64,000 nt of DNA, from assembly GCA_023333565.1 (NCBI GenBank), contig JAJKFH010000374.1, forward strand, positions 4,836,001 to 4,900,000. Direction: 5' to 3'. Made by a program: the position numbers and the translations under genes. How positions within the stretch are numbered: position 1 is the stretch's first letter; every line of letters begins with the position of its first letter. Shown in pieces: positions 47,758-61,038 of the stretch. The notes beneath the pieces are model-generated. The model ran no database searches and was not told the origin of the DNA. It worked only from the letters and a program-made list of their open reading frames with translations. This stretch comes from Puffinus mauretanicus (Eukaryota; Chordata; Aves; Procellariiformes; Procellariidae).

Positions 47758-49565
47758 GTATAAACAAATCTTGAGAACTTTTTTTTTTTCAGAAAATCTA
47801 ACCTACAATGCTGGTGAATAAACACTTCAAATTTTACAAGAGGCTGAGAAGCCAGCAAATTTTCACTCTAACAGCCTAATAGTACATTTATACTGCAGTG
47901 AAGTTCTTTACTTAAAGGAGTTAGCTTTAAATAAGCTAGTTTGGGTACTAATGACTGTGTAATTACTCCTACCTCATGTCCCACAGAAGCTAGCGCAACC
48001 CCAGCTGAAATGGTACTAGCACAGTTCCACCAGATGTGGTCAGATCACATCATAGATTTAGCAAATGCAAACTGCAAAGGTAAAGGCATGCCTGCCTCTG
48101 TTTGTGCATTGCCCCTGCTTACTTTGTCCTGGCAAAAATGTTGGACCTGGACCTCCACAAGGGTCAATTTAGTTCATTACAATAAGAAGAGAGTATACTG
48201 GCAAAAAACACAGATAGTCCTATGTGGCTAACAGTGAGTAAAATATGGTTATAGAGGGGTCCAACGAGGAGCAGACATAAAACAAGGGGAGGAGCAAGTA
48301 GCACAGATGGGAATTAGAGAAATAGAAGCAAGAATTTAGCTTTTTCTCTGCAGTGACATTAAATGGCTCCATCGAATGGGAAACTGCAGTCTGACCCACT
48401 AATTCGATTATTTTGGATTTGTGTGTGTGAGCTGTAATCACGCGTCTGTCTGCAGCACAGATCTACCCAAGCTAACTGACCAATGGCTTTTTCTCCCATA
48501 GTTTTGATTAGAAACCCCATTAAATAACCTGGAAAGAAAAAAAAAAAATCAGCATTATATAAAACAAAATATAAGAAATGTTCTCAAAGTGAGGTCTTCA
48601 GAATAGTTGACATTTTAAACAGAAAATACGGTTGAACATTCTGTTTTGTCACTGCATACAATACATAATTGTTATAATTCTCTCCTGAATGGAGAAACAT
48701 TTCCGTTCCTGATGATGAATAAAACCTTCCAGGAGCACACAGAAAGAAATTGAAACTTAATTTGTTTTCATTCACCAAGTGCAAGCTTGAAAAGATAATT
48801 TGTCATTTCTTGTTTTAGAAAATTATGTTGATATGTTTATGGGCATAGCAGCTACATAAAAATTATGGTATGGCATATATAAATGACAAAACAGGAAATT
48901 GAATGCCATTTTCTTCAGCGAGTTCTCTGTCTTAATATCCTAGGCTCTTCTTTTTTTGATGTTTATCATCCCCACCATATTTATGCATATCAGCAAATTT
49001 CCTTTTGGCTACATCTGAAAGGCAGCTGCTTATCTTAATGCAAAAATACACAGAACTGATCTTGGACCTAACAGCTAAGGAAGGGTCAAAGATTAAGGGT
49101 ATCAAGTTTTTTGAAGCAGCTAGTACAACTCATTTGAATTGAAGTAAGTGGGCAAACCGAAGGAGGCCGTCAGCTGCAAAACAGAAAGCTTTTCTAGCCG
49201 AGGACACTTGTTACTTGAGATGAATAATTCTTTGGAGCTTAGAAGTGTATTTCCTAATTGGGCTGTTTGAAGATCAGAGCTAAGCAATCCATTTGCAATG
49301 TTCGCAGCAAAGGACAGCAGATAACATAGGAAGCTGAAAGATACTGGTCCTGAAATTAAGTTTCCTTACCAATCTCAGAAAAAAGGAATCTTTTAGCAGC
49401 TTGGGCATTTTAATAAAATGCCAAAGAGTAAAGCACACAAAAAAGTTATAGCTCTGTGGGATTCGGTCCTTGATAAATGCTGTAAGAAAGCTTTTAATTC
49501 TACTAGGTTGCCCTATGTATCACTAGGACCCAAACAGCTTCTAAGAAAACATTCACTTCAACCAA

Positions 49566-49588
49566 GCGCGCACACGCACACACACAGA
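49566..49588. repeat. Short CA/CG-type dinucleotide run
   Basis: GCGCGCACACGCACACACAC, a minor alternating purine-pyrimidine repeat. Confidence 0.85.
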
Positions 49589-51340
49589 GCTCAGCATGTC
49601 TCGTTGCAAAACAGAGAACTTCCCCAAATTTACAGAAGTTCCTTTTTTGTAATTAGACAGGTATTAGAAACCACAACATAATGCAACTGGCAGTTATGTA
49701 ACGCCCCATCTCCCCACACGTGCTTTAGAGGAAGATGCAAGAAACTTAAGCTGGCAATTATGAAGAAAGCCATAATAGTAACTCTTATCCCTAATTTCCT
49801 CAGCTGTAGTTAGGCTTTGAGTTTCTTCCTTGGTGGGACAATCCTGTTGTTGTACTGTCCCATGGTAACTGATGATACACAAATGAGACTTACCAACTCA
49901 GCTGGTAAACATTTTAACTTTCAGTGACTGGCAATATTTCACTTAGTATCTAAAACCCTATTTTGAAAATTCTAATATCTAAATGCAATAAATTATTATT
50001 CCCTCCATGTAGCCAAGTGCAAAAATCTATAGTATAACAATTCTAGTAAATTTTTCAGAGAAAAACATTTAATACATAGATTTGAGGACAAAAATCTCCT
50101 ATACTTTAAAAGAGAAAAGAATATTAAGACAAGAATGATATTAAACACTTAAGTTAGCCATTGCTTCTCATGCAAAAGGGATATAAACATAAATTGAAAT
50201 TTTTTTTCCCAATTTAACAAACTGAATAGCAATACCAGAGCTTTGTTTTTCTCTTGTGCAGTGGAGTATATGCCATTTTCAACTGACACTTGACGTTTTA
50301 TTTCTGATCAATCTAATTCCTAGAGACTGATCACAACAAAACCAAATTTACACTGCTGTTTTCTCTGAGTAAAAAGGTAAGAGGGTACTAGTCTCAGAAT
50401 GGAGATTACATGGAGAAATTAATATCCAGTATAAGCAGTATAATAAACATTATAAAATTTTATTTTTTACACACAGATGTAAATCTTACTACGAGGTTGA
50501 CAAGAGCTGCAAATGAGTTATGTTTATTATAGACTTGCTTATCCTATTCTCCCAACACTACATAATTTCTACAGGTGGAGACATTCAATTTACATTTAGC
50601 AAAGAAGTGGCAAAATGACTCTGTCGGAATCCCACAAAAATGCCACTGTAAATGGGAGAACGCATTGTTTATCCTACACACCTAATTCTGGTACCTATTT
50701 ACATCATAGCTGTATGTCTGTTTAGTCTCAACAAAATGCTAGGAATGAACTGAAGTTTGCAAAGCTGATAAAATGTTTGATATGATTTTTATGATAAATG
50801 CCTCTTGTTGCCCACTTTATAAAGTATATTGACAAACAGAAACCTAGGAGTTGCTTGTAATAGTTGAGGCATCATCTCTAGGTTAGGAATGAATTCTGAA
50901 CAGTGTCAGGAATGGAGAGATACCAAGCAAATAGTAAATGTGCTGCACTGGATATGCCCCTGAAGGGTGTAACTGTTATAAGACATAGGTTAAAACATGC
51001 ATTGAGCTGCTCATGCCTCTTGAGAACTCTCTACAGAAAACTAGTCTCAGAACATATACTCGCTGTTGAAAATTCATAGTGTTTACATAAGATTTTTATA
51101 TCCTTTAGCAATCTTAATAAATGGCTAAATTTCTCTTCCCTCGTGTCTTTATGTTGCATAAGACAAAACACAATGACAGCAAATTAAAGTTCCTGAGCCT
51201 AAAAGCAAAGGTTTAAGCCCTAGCTCTAAAATAATGTTTTGCACTGTGAAAATATGGTTCTAAACTTTTTTCAGAAAAAAAGAAAATAACCAAAATAAAA
51301 AGTTGGTTTTGCTTTTCAGAAACCGTTTTATGCCTCTTAC

Positions 51341-51410
51341 CCAAAAGTTTGTATCCTTTTCTGTGGATTCTCTCATTATTTTCCCCTTTGTCTAGTATAA
51401 TTTCACTTTG
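51341..51410 (-). CDS. Weak candidate exon, 23 codons plus one base
   Basis: The donor TTTTGG|GTAAGAGGC is good. The acceptor ATGTAATGTTGCAG lacks a clear pyrimidine tract. Only phase 0 is open: QSEIILDKGENNERIHRKGY followed by KLL. The charged composition suits a coiled coil. The phases do not directly match the neighbouring 54.1 kb exon, so another exon would be needed in between. Confidence 0.28.
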
Positions 51411-54074
51411 CTGCAACATTACATTTTTGCTGCCAGCATATTTAGTTCAAAAGGTCTTTTAGTCAACATAAGGACCAGAATTTTTTTTCCTATATGACAA
51501 CCTACAGAATTAACAATGAAAATAAAATACAAATCATAGACAACTTTCAGTTTCAAAATAATTTTTGAAATTAATCATGCTAGGTTTCTCTGACTATATC
51601 AAGCTTTCTGACAGCACCTTTTCCAGTCCTATTCTTCACACATAATATAATGTCACAGTACGACACGCAACTGTGCTTCTCCTATACATATTTGATCCTC
51701 AAAGTTCATTTCTCCCAAAGGACTAACTTTATTATTATTATTATTGAGATTTTTTCCCATTGAATAAGAACTTCTGTTGTATCTTGTAAATGTCTGTCCT
51801 GCTGCTGTCTTGGTGTGTATTTTATATACTAGCAAACTGGTATACTTAGGCTGAAGGACAACAGTATTAGAACTTCTTCTGGAATAAACTCTGTTTCTGT
51901 TGCATCTTGTTTGCTCTGCTAAGACAGTGCAAACAAAGTCTTTAAAACTATTTACTTAATTCAAGAAAACAGAGTTGTCTCTTATATGCCCCAGATTAAG
52001 AGCAAGGCTCAGGAAAAAGAATAAAGTCAGTGTGCAACTTGCAGCCAGTCTACATATGCATTACATCAGAAGAGAACAGAACATACGCAACAAAGTTTAA
52101 GGTACAAGAGAGCTGACACTGCTTTGTCTTGAGCTGGAGACATAAAATTGTGCAGTCGTATTGGTGATTCAGATGGACGAAGAAGCTACACAGCTTCTGA
52201 TGACCACACACTTCTTATACAGCTCTAAAAATGCCCTGATTACAGCTGGTACCTATATCAGTGAACTGACACTGTGATTACTGACATTTCTTCCAAACTC
52301 AGATGCAGCATGAGTGGTTTCTGGATGTGTCCAATACTGTAATGATACTACTCATGTAAGTTAGACTATTACAAGCTAGCAAATCATCATCAACTTGCAG
52401 TATTTAATTCCTAATCAACAAAAAGAGGAATTAATTTCAAAAACTATACAAGATGAGTAGCAACAAATAAAATGCTCAAATTAAATCATACTTATTCTGT
52501 AGAGTACCGTTTAAGGAAATAAGAAATTCTAGCTTTGTGAACTAAAAATATTTTACATTAACTCCCATTCTTATGATAACAACAGGTTAGCACATGAAAA
52601 ACGCCTAATTGTACAGCTGAATGACCTGGATAGTCTGACTGATTCTCAGTCACAGTAAGGATGAAAATTTTCATCATTTAGTAGTAATAATACTGTTTTT
52701 ATTGTAAATAATTCTTTGGAAATGAAAATTTCCTTCCATATAACAAGCATAATCTGTTGATTACAACAAGACTGCAAAAGAATTATTTTTATTTAATCAA
52801 GCTATTTTAGAAATCAGAAACTGAAGTGCTTTAAGACCAGATCAAAATAGGAGTTCCAGTTGCATTGTATGGTGAACACATTAGGTTTTAAAATAGTCAT
52901 TTTTAAAACAGCCAAAAGAGAAATCTTCCAGTTGTTATTCCCCTCACAATGAAATCTTCCATAATGTCAGAAGTCAACCTGGAGATGTTATGCTATATAC
53001 ATACTGTGTATAAAATACATATATCAGGAGAGATAGAATATTTTGATCTTTTCAAATTTGAAATATTTTTGCAATAAGTTAGAAACATTCCAACCTTAAA
53101 GGTCAGATCTTAATCCTAACTCTGTTGCTTGTTTCCTAGCAGCATGTGTTTCACTGTAATACATGCAAAGTCCATGGTACATCATTAAACCAGTCTGTGT
53201 ATGTACGTCTTCTTGTCCAAGAACGAAGGATTAATATTTCTCCAGCTTTTAAGAAGAATGAGTATGCATATAGTAGAATACTTACATTCCACTCTTACTT
53301 AAGCCACTTTAAAAATAAAACATAGCCCAACATACTTATAACCCCTTTAATACACTTGGAAAGCATCAGCTCAACAGCCTTGGAAAAGGAAGTCCTTTCT
53401 TCCTCAAAAACAAGAATGACATGAAGCTATGCAATGCAAACTTCCTCCAAGTTCCATCACACATCTCGTGCCTTGACAGAAGCAAGGCATCTAAAAAACT
53501 AAGTTCTCTGTCAATTTATATATGTTCTTGGCAAAAATAGCAATTTGTAATATTCATTAAGAACTTGATAGGGACACTGTGGATCACCGTAAGATCACGA
53601 CAGAACCCACTTCCTTCCTTAGCCTGATCTGGGCATGTATCAAGGACTTGAAAGGCAAAAGACTTTCTTAGCCTCTGACAGTTTGAGTTATACAGACTTT
53701 TTACCATTTCTCCTCTTGATAAATTGTGAAACAGTGATAACTATAACAAAGCTTCTTTCTTTAGAGCAATGAGATTATCTTTTGAAGGAAATGTGCTTTT
53801 TTCCTACTTATCTCAAAACATCCCCAATCTCTTCTCTTAATTAACTAATACTGTTGCTATTCCCACTATACCTCTCCTTGGATTCTACGTATGCATTTGC
53901 TAATGTACCCTTAGTTGTGTTCAACAGCTCAAAATAGAAGGACAGAGACCTAAATGAAACTACTCAGTTTAACAGTTCTTCATGCAATTAAATGCTTGTG
54001 TTGATGGACAGCATGAGACTGATATACAAATTCAATAATAGCATCTATATATTCTGAAGTAAAGTATTACCTAC

Positions 54075-54115
54075 ATTTTTTCCTGTAAACTGAGCGTAAA
54101 GCTTGCTTCATTGCT
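54075..54115 (-). CDS. Internal exon, alternative frames possible
   Basis: The strong acceptor TTTTTTTGCTTACAG precedes 41 nt. Continuing from the phase-0 end of the 56.4 kb exon gives SNEASFTLSLQEK plus two bases, with donor AAAAAAT|GTAGGT. With the alternative donor TGTAG|GTAATA (exon end 54071) that frame contains a stop, and only MKQALRSVYRKKC in another phase is open. I prefer the first because it matches the upstream exon. Function unknown. Confidence 0.5.
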
Positions 54116-54506
54116 CTGTAAGCAAAAAAAGTAAAGTTAGATTTTTTTTCCTTCAAAATTGTTTGAGTTTTAAAATTACTCTTTTAGATTATTTCCAGTT
54201 CTCAACAGTCTCTTAACAGAAGAAATTACTATGGAATGAGATTGCAAAGGGGTAATAAAGCCAGGCACAAACTCTTTAAATTGATAGTCTCACTTTTCAG
54301 CATGGATTAAATCTTTATGAATGCCTCAAAAGAAAAAGAAAACGCAACTTGAGAGAAGAAGAAAGATGGGCAAACTTCAGAATAACGATTCTATTCTATT
54401 GAATTCTATTCAGACTAAGCAGTACAGTCTTTGGATCTTAAGGTTTCACCTTTATTTGATACTACTTCAGACATCTCACCACTAAGCGTTAGCTAAAAAT
54501 TGTAAT

Positions 54507-54567
54507 TTTATATATATATAAAAACATGTATATGTGTGTATATATATACACACACATATATATATAC
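54507..54567. repeat. Compound TA / TG / CA microsatellite
   Basis: Runs of TATATATA, GTGTGTA, TATATATA, CACACACA and TATATATA in sequence. The TG and CA halves are complementary, so the tract could fold back on itself. Confidence 0.9.
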
Positions 54568-55782
54568 TTTTACTGACAGCATCCTAGGAGTGGAGTACTT
54601 TGCAGGAGGCTGCTTCCACTCAAGGTCTCTGGAAACCATCACTGCTTGAGCTAAAAGCCACCACAGTGCCTTCCGCAAGAAGTGAACCAAAATTCAGCTT
54701 TTCTGTTATTTGGAAACTATATGGTTGACTGTCCATGATACTGCCTCCTTGGCATTGTCCCACCTCAAGATGGAGATAAGAGAAACATTCTATACTTAAC
54801 CTCCTTGAAAGTCACAGCATTTCTTAACGAGGTAATGGGAGCCAAAATACTGTGCTGAAGAATGTGTTTCAAAGGCATAACTACAACAACTGTACAAAAA
54901 GTGCTACTGCTCTTCATAGCATACATTACTACTGAGACACAAAAAGTTTCTATTATATTTTTTAAAACGGTAACTCCTTCAGTTTCTGATTCTGAAATTA
55001 TAAAACAATATTTTGGCAATTTTACAATCTTTGCATTATACTCAAGATTGTGCTAAGTTAATTCTGTCCTTTGAACTCTTCCTTAACAAAAATGCGCTCC
55101 ATGGATTCTAAGCACATCGCATTAGAATAAATTGCTTTCATTAGGATTTTCCATTTGCTATAGTATCTTGCAAGAAATGACATACTGTCTGGTCATTTGA
55201 CTTTGCAAATGGAAATGTTTTTCCATACATACAACATTCAAACATTCTTTTCAGAAAATGCTGCTCCTAGAGCTTCAAACTAATCAAGGAAGTAATGTTT
55301 TATGGCCAAGTCATCAATGGTAATTAAAATCAGAAAGACAAACTTTTTGTCCATGCAGCTGAAGTATGTACAACTACATTGATGCAGTATGTATGTATGC
55401 ATGAAGTACATATATATTTCAATGAATGTGTTTTCTTGGTTTTGTACTTTGTTTCTTTCTCTAGTGGTAGCTATCTCAATTTACCAGATATACTAAAACC
55501 AAACAAAAAATCCACAAAAAAAATCATACTTAAAAATGTTAGAATTGTGAAACAAGAATTAACGTGATGAATAAATTTTACATTTAAATATTTTCTGTTA
55601 AAACAGATTTACATACTGGCAGTATATAATGTTGCACAAAGGTGCTGGTAAAATACTGGCAAATAAGTACTGCAATATGAATGTTTGTATTTAAAAAAAA
55701 TTTCTCAGAGTAGAAAGGTGGTCTAGAATTAAGAAATTAGACTCAGAAACAGAAGACCAAGCTTTATCCTTAGTTCTTTTGG

Positions 55783-55801
55783 TTTTTTTTTTTTTTTTTT
55801 T
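55783..55801. repeat. Poly-T run
   Basis: A run of about 19 T. It is not attached to a recognised retroposed copy on either strand. Confidence 0.9.
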
Positions 55802-56330
55802 GCATAACCGGGAGCAAGCACATTATCTCTATGACTCAGATATTGTGTCTGTCCAGCAAGAAAACAATATTTTACAGCAATGTTTAATAACAGTGCTTAA
55901 TAACCTGCAACTGGAGTCCTTTATAAAACAGGCAAAAGTATGCAAATTGTGCCTACTATGTTATGAACCTTATCCTAAAGACATAATAGACCCAGATAAG
56001 AAAAACACTGTGACTCTCTTCGCCCACAGTAAAGAAGATTCCAATATAAGTGCCCATTATTACAAGAGGATTTTTAATAAATTACAGAGAGACTTGGTAT
56101 TTGGAAAAAACACTTTATAGCTTATTGTTCTAATCACTGATACTGTATGAACTATGTAGTTAATTTGCTTGACTCAAAAGGCAAAGTCCTTAAAAATAAT
56201 GTTTTAATCACAAAATCTGTAAAGCATTTAAAAGTACTACAGTTCCCATTTTGTAACACCAAAACCAAGGAGACTCAGTCAAAACAGTAAAGGAAACAAA
56301 AGCTGAATTTCAGATACAGCCAGTTGTTAC

Positions 56331-56402
56331 CTTGAAAATGCTAATCAGAGTAATACGTTCATTAAACTGATTAGAATCTAGAAATTTGTCATATTTAAAC
56401 CA
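56331..56402 (-). CDS. Internal exon, helix-like segment
   Basis: The 72-nt exon is 24 codons. The acceptor CATTCTTTTCCTTCCAG is very strong and the donor is TTCAAG|GTAACA. Only phase 0 is open: WFKYDKFLDSNQFNERI, then TLISIFK. The pattern of aromatic and aliphatic residues with acidic turns suggests a packed helical domain rather than a coiled coil. It can follow the 58953-58999 exon in phase 0. No family recognised. Confidence 0.75.
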
Positions 56403-58952
56403 CTGGAAGGAAAAGAATGCAAACAGATTAATTAACCACTTAGTTAATTTAATCCTTATATAGAAAAAAACCCCAGCTTGTTTTCCTTTTCCCAAGAATT
56501 CACTTGTAATGTCTATCCTGTAATTAAAACTATTTTGTTGTATACAGTCAACATTAAGAGTTAGTTTTACTGGTGACTGAAGCTCTTTTCAAAGTGAGAA
56601 ATTTTTTGGTAGTGAAACAGAACTTAAATTTCAGTTCTCTCTATATACACAATATCATTAGCACTCACTTTAGGGAAAAAAAGGGTTTTAAATAGCATGT
56701 CAGCTGAAAGGATATAAAAGCTGTTAACATATCAATGAACTACACTGAAATACATATTCTAATACAGCCTAACACATCCCAGGCAAAAACATAACATTAG
56801 CTCTAATTTTAAAAGATATTGAATAGATAATATAGCAATATGCAATATTTCAAATATTTTTTTAATTTCAAGAGCTTTATTATATTAAAAATCTTAGATA
56901 GTAAGTTCCTTTTCATTTCTGCTCAAATCTCCAGCATGATTCACCTGTATTTTAGAATAAAATGACTTCGACTATGGCAATAGGTGGGAGGACCATAGAG
57001 CCCTTAGTTCAGTTTCATTTCCTGTAAGACAGCATATTATTTAATTAAACAGGCATCTTCTCAGATATTAAAGTGTTTCCTGGGAATGTCATTTCTACCT
57101 AATGAAGACTGAGTGACAGATAGCACGTTTCTGTTATGTACTTCTCAGGAAAATATTAAATTCAAGACACAAGCTTAAAAGTGCCTGTGTTGGGTTTTTT
57201 TTGTTTGGCTGGGGTTTTTTTTGTTTTGTTTTGTTTTTTCTTTCGTTTTGTTTTTTGGTTGTTGTTTTTTTTTTTTTTTTTTTAAATAGTGGTAAATCAG
57301 TGATACTGATTTGGTATGGAAACACTATATAACCTGAAAGGGTAACAACGCCTTCCATGTTAAGTCAAGGACTTCTGACAAAGTTGTAGAGATGGTTACA
57401 AGATTCTCTTATTATGTAGTATTAAAGCATTGCTATGGTATAACTGATTCTATACACTCCTATGCCATCATTTCAACAGCTGTAAAAGAAACAAAAGCCC
57501 AATAGTTCTTAGAACACCAACTCTTTAGCTTGGTTTAAAGAAAGAAGTCATAATTCACAACAGGAAGAAAAGATTAAAGAATAGATCCTAACTATTTAAT
57601 ATACATTAAATACCCATCCCACAGATTACGTCTATTAATTTTGATTTAGGGTAAACCAGGTAGGTAAACCAACAGGTAAAACTAATAAATTTAGTCTCTT
57701 ACTGTTAGTGTGCACTACAAACTCAGCAATTTAATGTTTAAAGGACACATCATGCTTTCTAAACTAAATCTGTACATAAGTTTCAGATAAGCATTTAAAG
57801 TATGTGATTCAGAAAGAAAGAAAAAAAAAATCAAAGGAAGTCTTAAAAACATCTTAGCTACAGTTTGATCCCGTCTCTTACCTTCACTTTTTCACAATGG
57901 CAGCCATGTTTTTATGAGTGCATAAAAAGATAATGGCAAACGAAAACAGTTGCATAAAATACTAGATAATTAGAGCAATGCATGTCCAGACTGATATTTC
58001 CAATTTTCCAGTACAAAAAAACCACAGGGTAAGATTTCCAAATGATTTGGGCTTATTTCCATTCCTCTAAGACTCTGAATGCAGGTTCATTTTGGCAAAG
58101 TTTAAAATAACTTAGAAGTACTCCCTCCTCCTTCCCCCATCACATTAAAAAAACCAAAGATTATTTAAAGGGCAAGAACACTATTAAGAAGAAATTAATT
58201 ATTTTAATACTAATTATATTTCAACTTTATGCATTTTGAAGCTCACCATCAAAAACAAGTATTTTGGAGAGTTTCTCTGAAACCCTTCAGATTCCTTCTT
58301 TTATGTATGCTTAAAAAGAATTTTCTCTACTTGATGTTCCCATTCACTGTTCAATAAGAGATGACCTTAAAATACCTTGTGATGTTTCTTGCTGCCACAG
58401 AAAGGACTGTGTTGTCATACAAGGACAATATGAGGTAACATATGGAAAAAAAGAAAACAAACGGGAAAGAAAGAAACAAAGCTGAAAGGGCAGAACAAAA
58501 CTTAAAGTTATATTCAAAACAGTATATGTACTTCACTATTAAATCAACATAATAGTTCATAATAGAAAGATTTTGCAATATTTTGATTTTCACTGGTTCC
58601 CAATTTTCTATTTCTCTTTTTCTCAGTTTAAGCAACAGAGATTGCTCAGTGTCAGTGTATTTGCACTGTCTCTGTAATTTGAACTTTTACACTTTCTGCT
58701 TCAGCGTTCCTGGCTCAAACAAAAATTGGACTTACTGGCTTTAAAAAAAAACCAACAAAGAATATAATTTGGAAGATAAGATTTTGTCAAAGCAAAGTTT
58801 TATCGACATTTTGAATCTCTTTTAGTGTAACAGGCTCTTTGAATCTACATTTTCCACAGCAGTTAAATAACGAATAATCCTGACTGAACCTAAAAAAAAA
58901 AAAATTCCCCAAAATTAAAATAAACTGATGTCTTGCTTCAGAGATCACTTAC
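56403..58952 (-). other. Intron with T-rich tract
   Basis: Contains the T-rich GTTTT/GGTTTT tract at 57191-57283. A strong lone donor (GTGAAG|GTAAGAG) near 57883 has no usable acceptor upstream. The rest is A/T-rich with nothing recognised. Confidence 0.5.
57191..57283. repeat. T-rich low-complexity tract
   Basis: Imperfect TTTTG and GGTTTTTT repeats ending in about 18 T. Confidence 0.9.
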
Positions 58953-58999
58953 CAAAATCTTTGTAAAATATACTTGATTTACCTTCACAAGTGATGAAA
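58953..58999 (-). CDS. Internal exon, helix-like segment
   Basis: The strong donor ATTTTG|GTAAGTGATC ends this exon. Three acceptor AGs are close together: TACTAG (exon starts at 58999), GTTAG (59006) and the best-looking CTCTGCTCATACAG (59010). With 58999 or 59006 the frame ends SSLVKVNQVYFTKIL in phase 0, which suits the next exon (WFKYDK...). With 59010 another frame is open but ends in phase 1, which does not match. So the start is uncertain while the 3-prime end is firm. Confidence 0.55.
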
Positions 59000-60761
59000 C
59001 TAGTAGCTAACTGTATGAGCAGAGATGATACCATCACTAAAAACAGCTAAAAATGTAAGTCTTCTAAAATTCGACTTTGTATCCTCAAATCTAAGACAAC
59101 GCACAAAAAATATTTTTTCTTCTGACTCTTGATTACAATGAATGAAATTAGAATAAGAACAAAATGAATGATAAATGTAACACATAAAGCATAACATCAC
59201 AGACATGCCCAGCTCAGGTTTGTGCTTGTGACAAAAATAACTAAGTCTATTGTAGCTCAGGACTAGAATCATTACCTTCTTAAGCCTTACTTAGCAGTAT
59301 AATCTACATCAGAGCAATTCTAAAAATGTAATAATTTAAGTGTGATTATAGAGTGTAGATGCTGACAAGTGGTACAGAATATGGCCTGCATCACCTGGGA
59401 CTTTATGTAAAACAGTGTTTACAGAATATTGTATCTTTGAGATAAATTAAATCAGTGTAAGGTCTATATATCAGAGCGATGCACCTGCTTTTCTTACATC
59501 ACCATAGCCTTACTAATATCGCTTTATAAAAAAAGAACGGATGTGGCCTTGCCAAATGCATCAGGTCTTATTTTGCTAAACAACGTTTCTTTGTTGACTA
59601 TCCATGTCTCCTCTGAAGTAGCAGTATATTATCCTGAAACAAAAGAACTGTGCAGATTCCATATCTCACTGCTATACCACACCATGTCTAGCTTCTATAC
59701 ATCTCAATATATTCCAAGAAAGATTTTCCTGGAAGAGCTATGTTCCAGAATCTATTTATACTAAGTTTCCTCTCTGTACACATTCCCAGAGTATAAATGA
59801 GCCTTAATGTAACAGAAAAATATATACTTTTGTATAGAAGGTAAATATTAAAGCATTTAATATCTGTTACCTAAAACCACATACTCTTAACACCTTCAAT
59901 TAAAAAATTATGACAAAATTACAATACCTGTAATATTTTAAAGGGATTTAAGCAATAACAAACAAAAGGTTGCTACAGCTTAATGTTTTTTCTTTCAATC
60001 AGCTACTGTAACTGCACTATATATACACAGGATTAGCTGTCTTCAGAACTAAATTCAAGATTACACATACTCTGGCACACTGACAAATATGGCCAAAGTT
60101 AGTGAAATCTCACAAACACAAGATAGAAAGATCAAGAAAGGAACACACACAGGTAAATAAAGGCCAGGGCCTGAGCTCAACAGTCAGTGCTATTCACCTA
60201 GTTAATATATATTTTGGAAATAAACATGATATGTTCCAAGACAATAGCTCCCAAGCAATTGAATCTATGCTTCTAAGCTAAGGTTGACAAATAAAACACT
60301 AAAAACAATTGTGATCAGAAATTAAGAATTCAGATATACACCAAAGAGAAGATAAATTACTATTATTTATGCATGAGATACAGTTTGATTGAAAAATTTA
60401 GAGGGAGTGGGCATGGTAAAAGATTTAAGGGGTTTGGGTATGAATGGAAATTTTTGCCTTGTGGAAAATAAAAATAAAATTATAAGCAAGCATCTTGACT
60501 ATGTTTTCCAAAAATGCTGATGTTCTACTCTTGATGAAAAGACAGAGCTGATACTTTCTTTTGACTAAACCAACCAGCAACTAAAGCAAATCTAAGTCTG
60601 TAAGACCAATGGATGCCCCCAAGATCAAATATAGACTTTCACTGATTTGTATGATAAGCTTTTCAGACTACCCAATCTGGCTAGACAATATAAAACTGGA
60701 TAAATGAAAGAAATTTGGGCCAGGACTTGGGTGAAATTCAGGAAGACTGTATTTCTCCTAC
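59000..60761 (-). other. Intron, no named element
   Basis: A/T-rich, no transposon or convincing exon recognised. Confidence 0.45.
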
Positions 60762-60775
60762 CTTCAAACATTTCT
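60762..60775 (-). CDS. Candidate 14-nt microexon
   Basis: The acceptor ATTATTATTATTACAG and the donor TTGAAG|GTAGGAG bound AGAAATGTTTGAAG. Read in phase 2 it supplies QEMFE and ends in phase 1, which is what is needed to join the 61.1 kb exon to the 59.0 kb exon (TACTAG acceptor). Phase agreement over so few bases is weak evidence. Confidence 0.3.
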
Positions 60776-61038
60776 CTGTAATAATAATAATATCCTTGTG
60801 ATTTGAACTAATTTTGAAACAGACCTGTAAGAACACCTCAACATGCTCAGTGATTCCAGAATGCAAATTAAATTCAGTTAAGAAACTGGAATTTATACCT
60901 TTTATTTCCTCAGACCTTTGTCCACTTTGTTAAAATATTGAATACTTAGTGCAATGCTATTAAAATCAATTTGATTATGAGATCAAAATAACTTCAAGAG
61001 GAGAAATCCAAGAAATTTTTATCTAAATTGTTACTTAC
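60776..61038 (-). other. Short intron
   Basis: 263 bp of A/T-rich sequence with a short ATT run beside the microexon acceptor. Nothing else seen. Confidence 0.3.

Larger units (their letters stand above)
39039..54074 (-). other. Unresolved 15-kb stretch between coding blocks
   Basis: The exon at 54075-54115 appears to end in phase 2, while the exon at 38958 starts in phase 0, so at least one more exon is expected here if both belong to one gene. Three weak candidates are listed separately (51341-51410, 42177-42227, 41890-41916). Named elements are an L3-like relic (41.3 kb), a solo LTR (45.2 kb), a CR1 (46.7 kb) and a short CA repeat (49.57 kb). The remaining parts, including 47.8-49.5 and 50-54 kb, show nothing recognisable. 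Confidence 0.5.
54116..56330 (-). other. Intron with simple repeats
   Basis: Holds a TA/TG/CA-type repeat at 54507-54567 and a T run at 55783-55801. A plus-strand open frame of 113 codons at 55779-56120 looks like chance. Nothing else is recognised. Confidence 0.5.

Noticed and set aside
47941..48231. 96-codon plus-strand frame near the second CR1
   Set aside because: No family resemblance and no splice context. It may be a decayed repeat, but I could not identify one.
49885..49920. Strong donor GAGTTG|GTAAGTCTC near 49.89 kb, minus strand
   Set aside because: Every upstream acceptor leaves either an 8-nt exon or a stop in the required frame.
55779..56120. 113-codon plus-strand open frame after a poly-T run
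   Set aside because: It begins inside the poly-T run, has no recognisable domain, and has no acceptor or start context. Probably chance.
57880..57925. Strong donor GTGAAG|GTAAGAG with an ATG just upstream, minus strand
   Set aside because: The ATG frame stops after seven codons, and no AG acceptor lies in the open part of the other frames.
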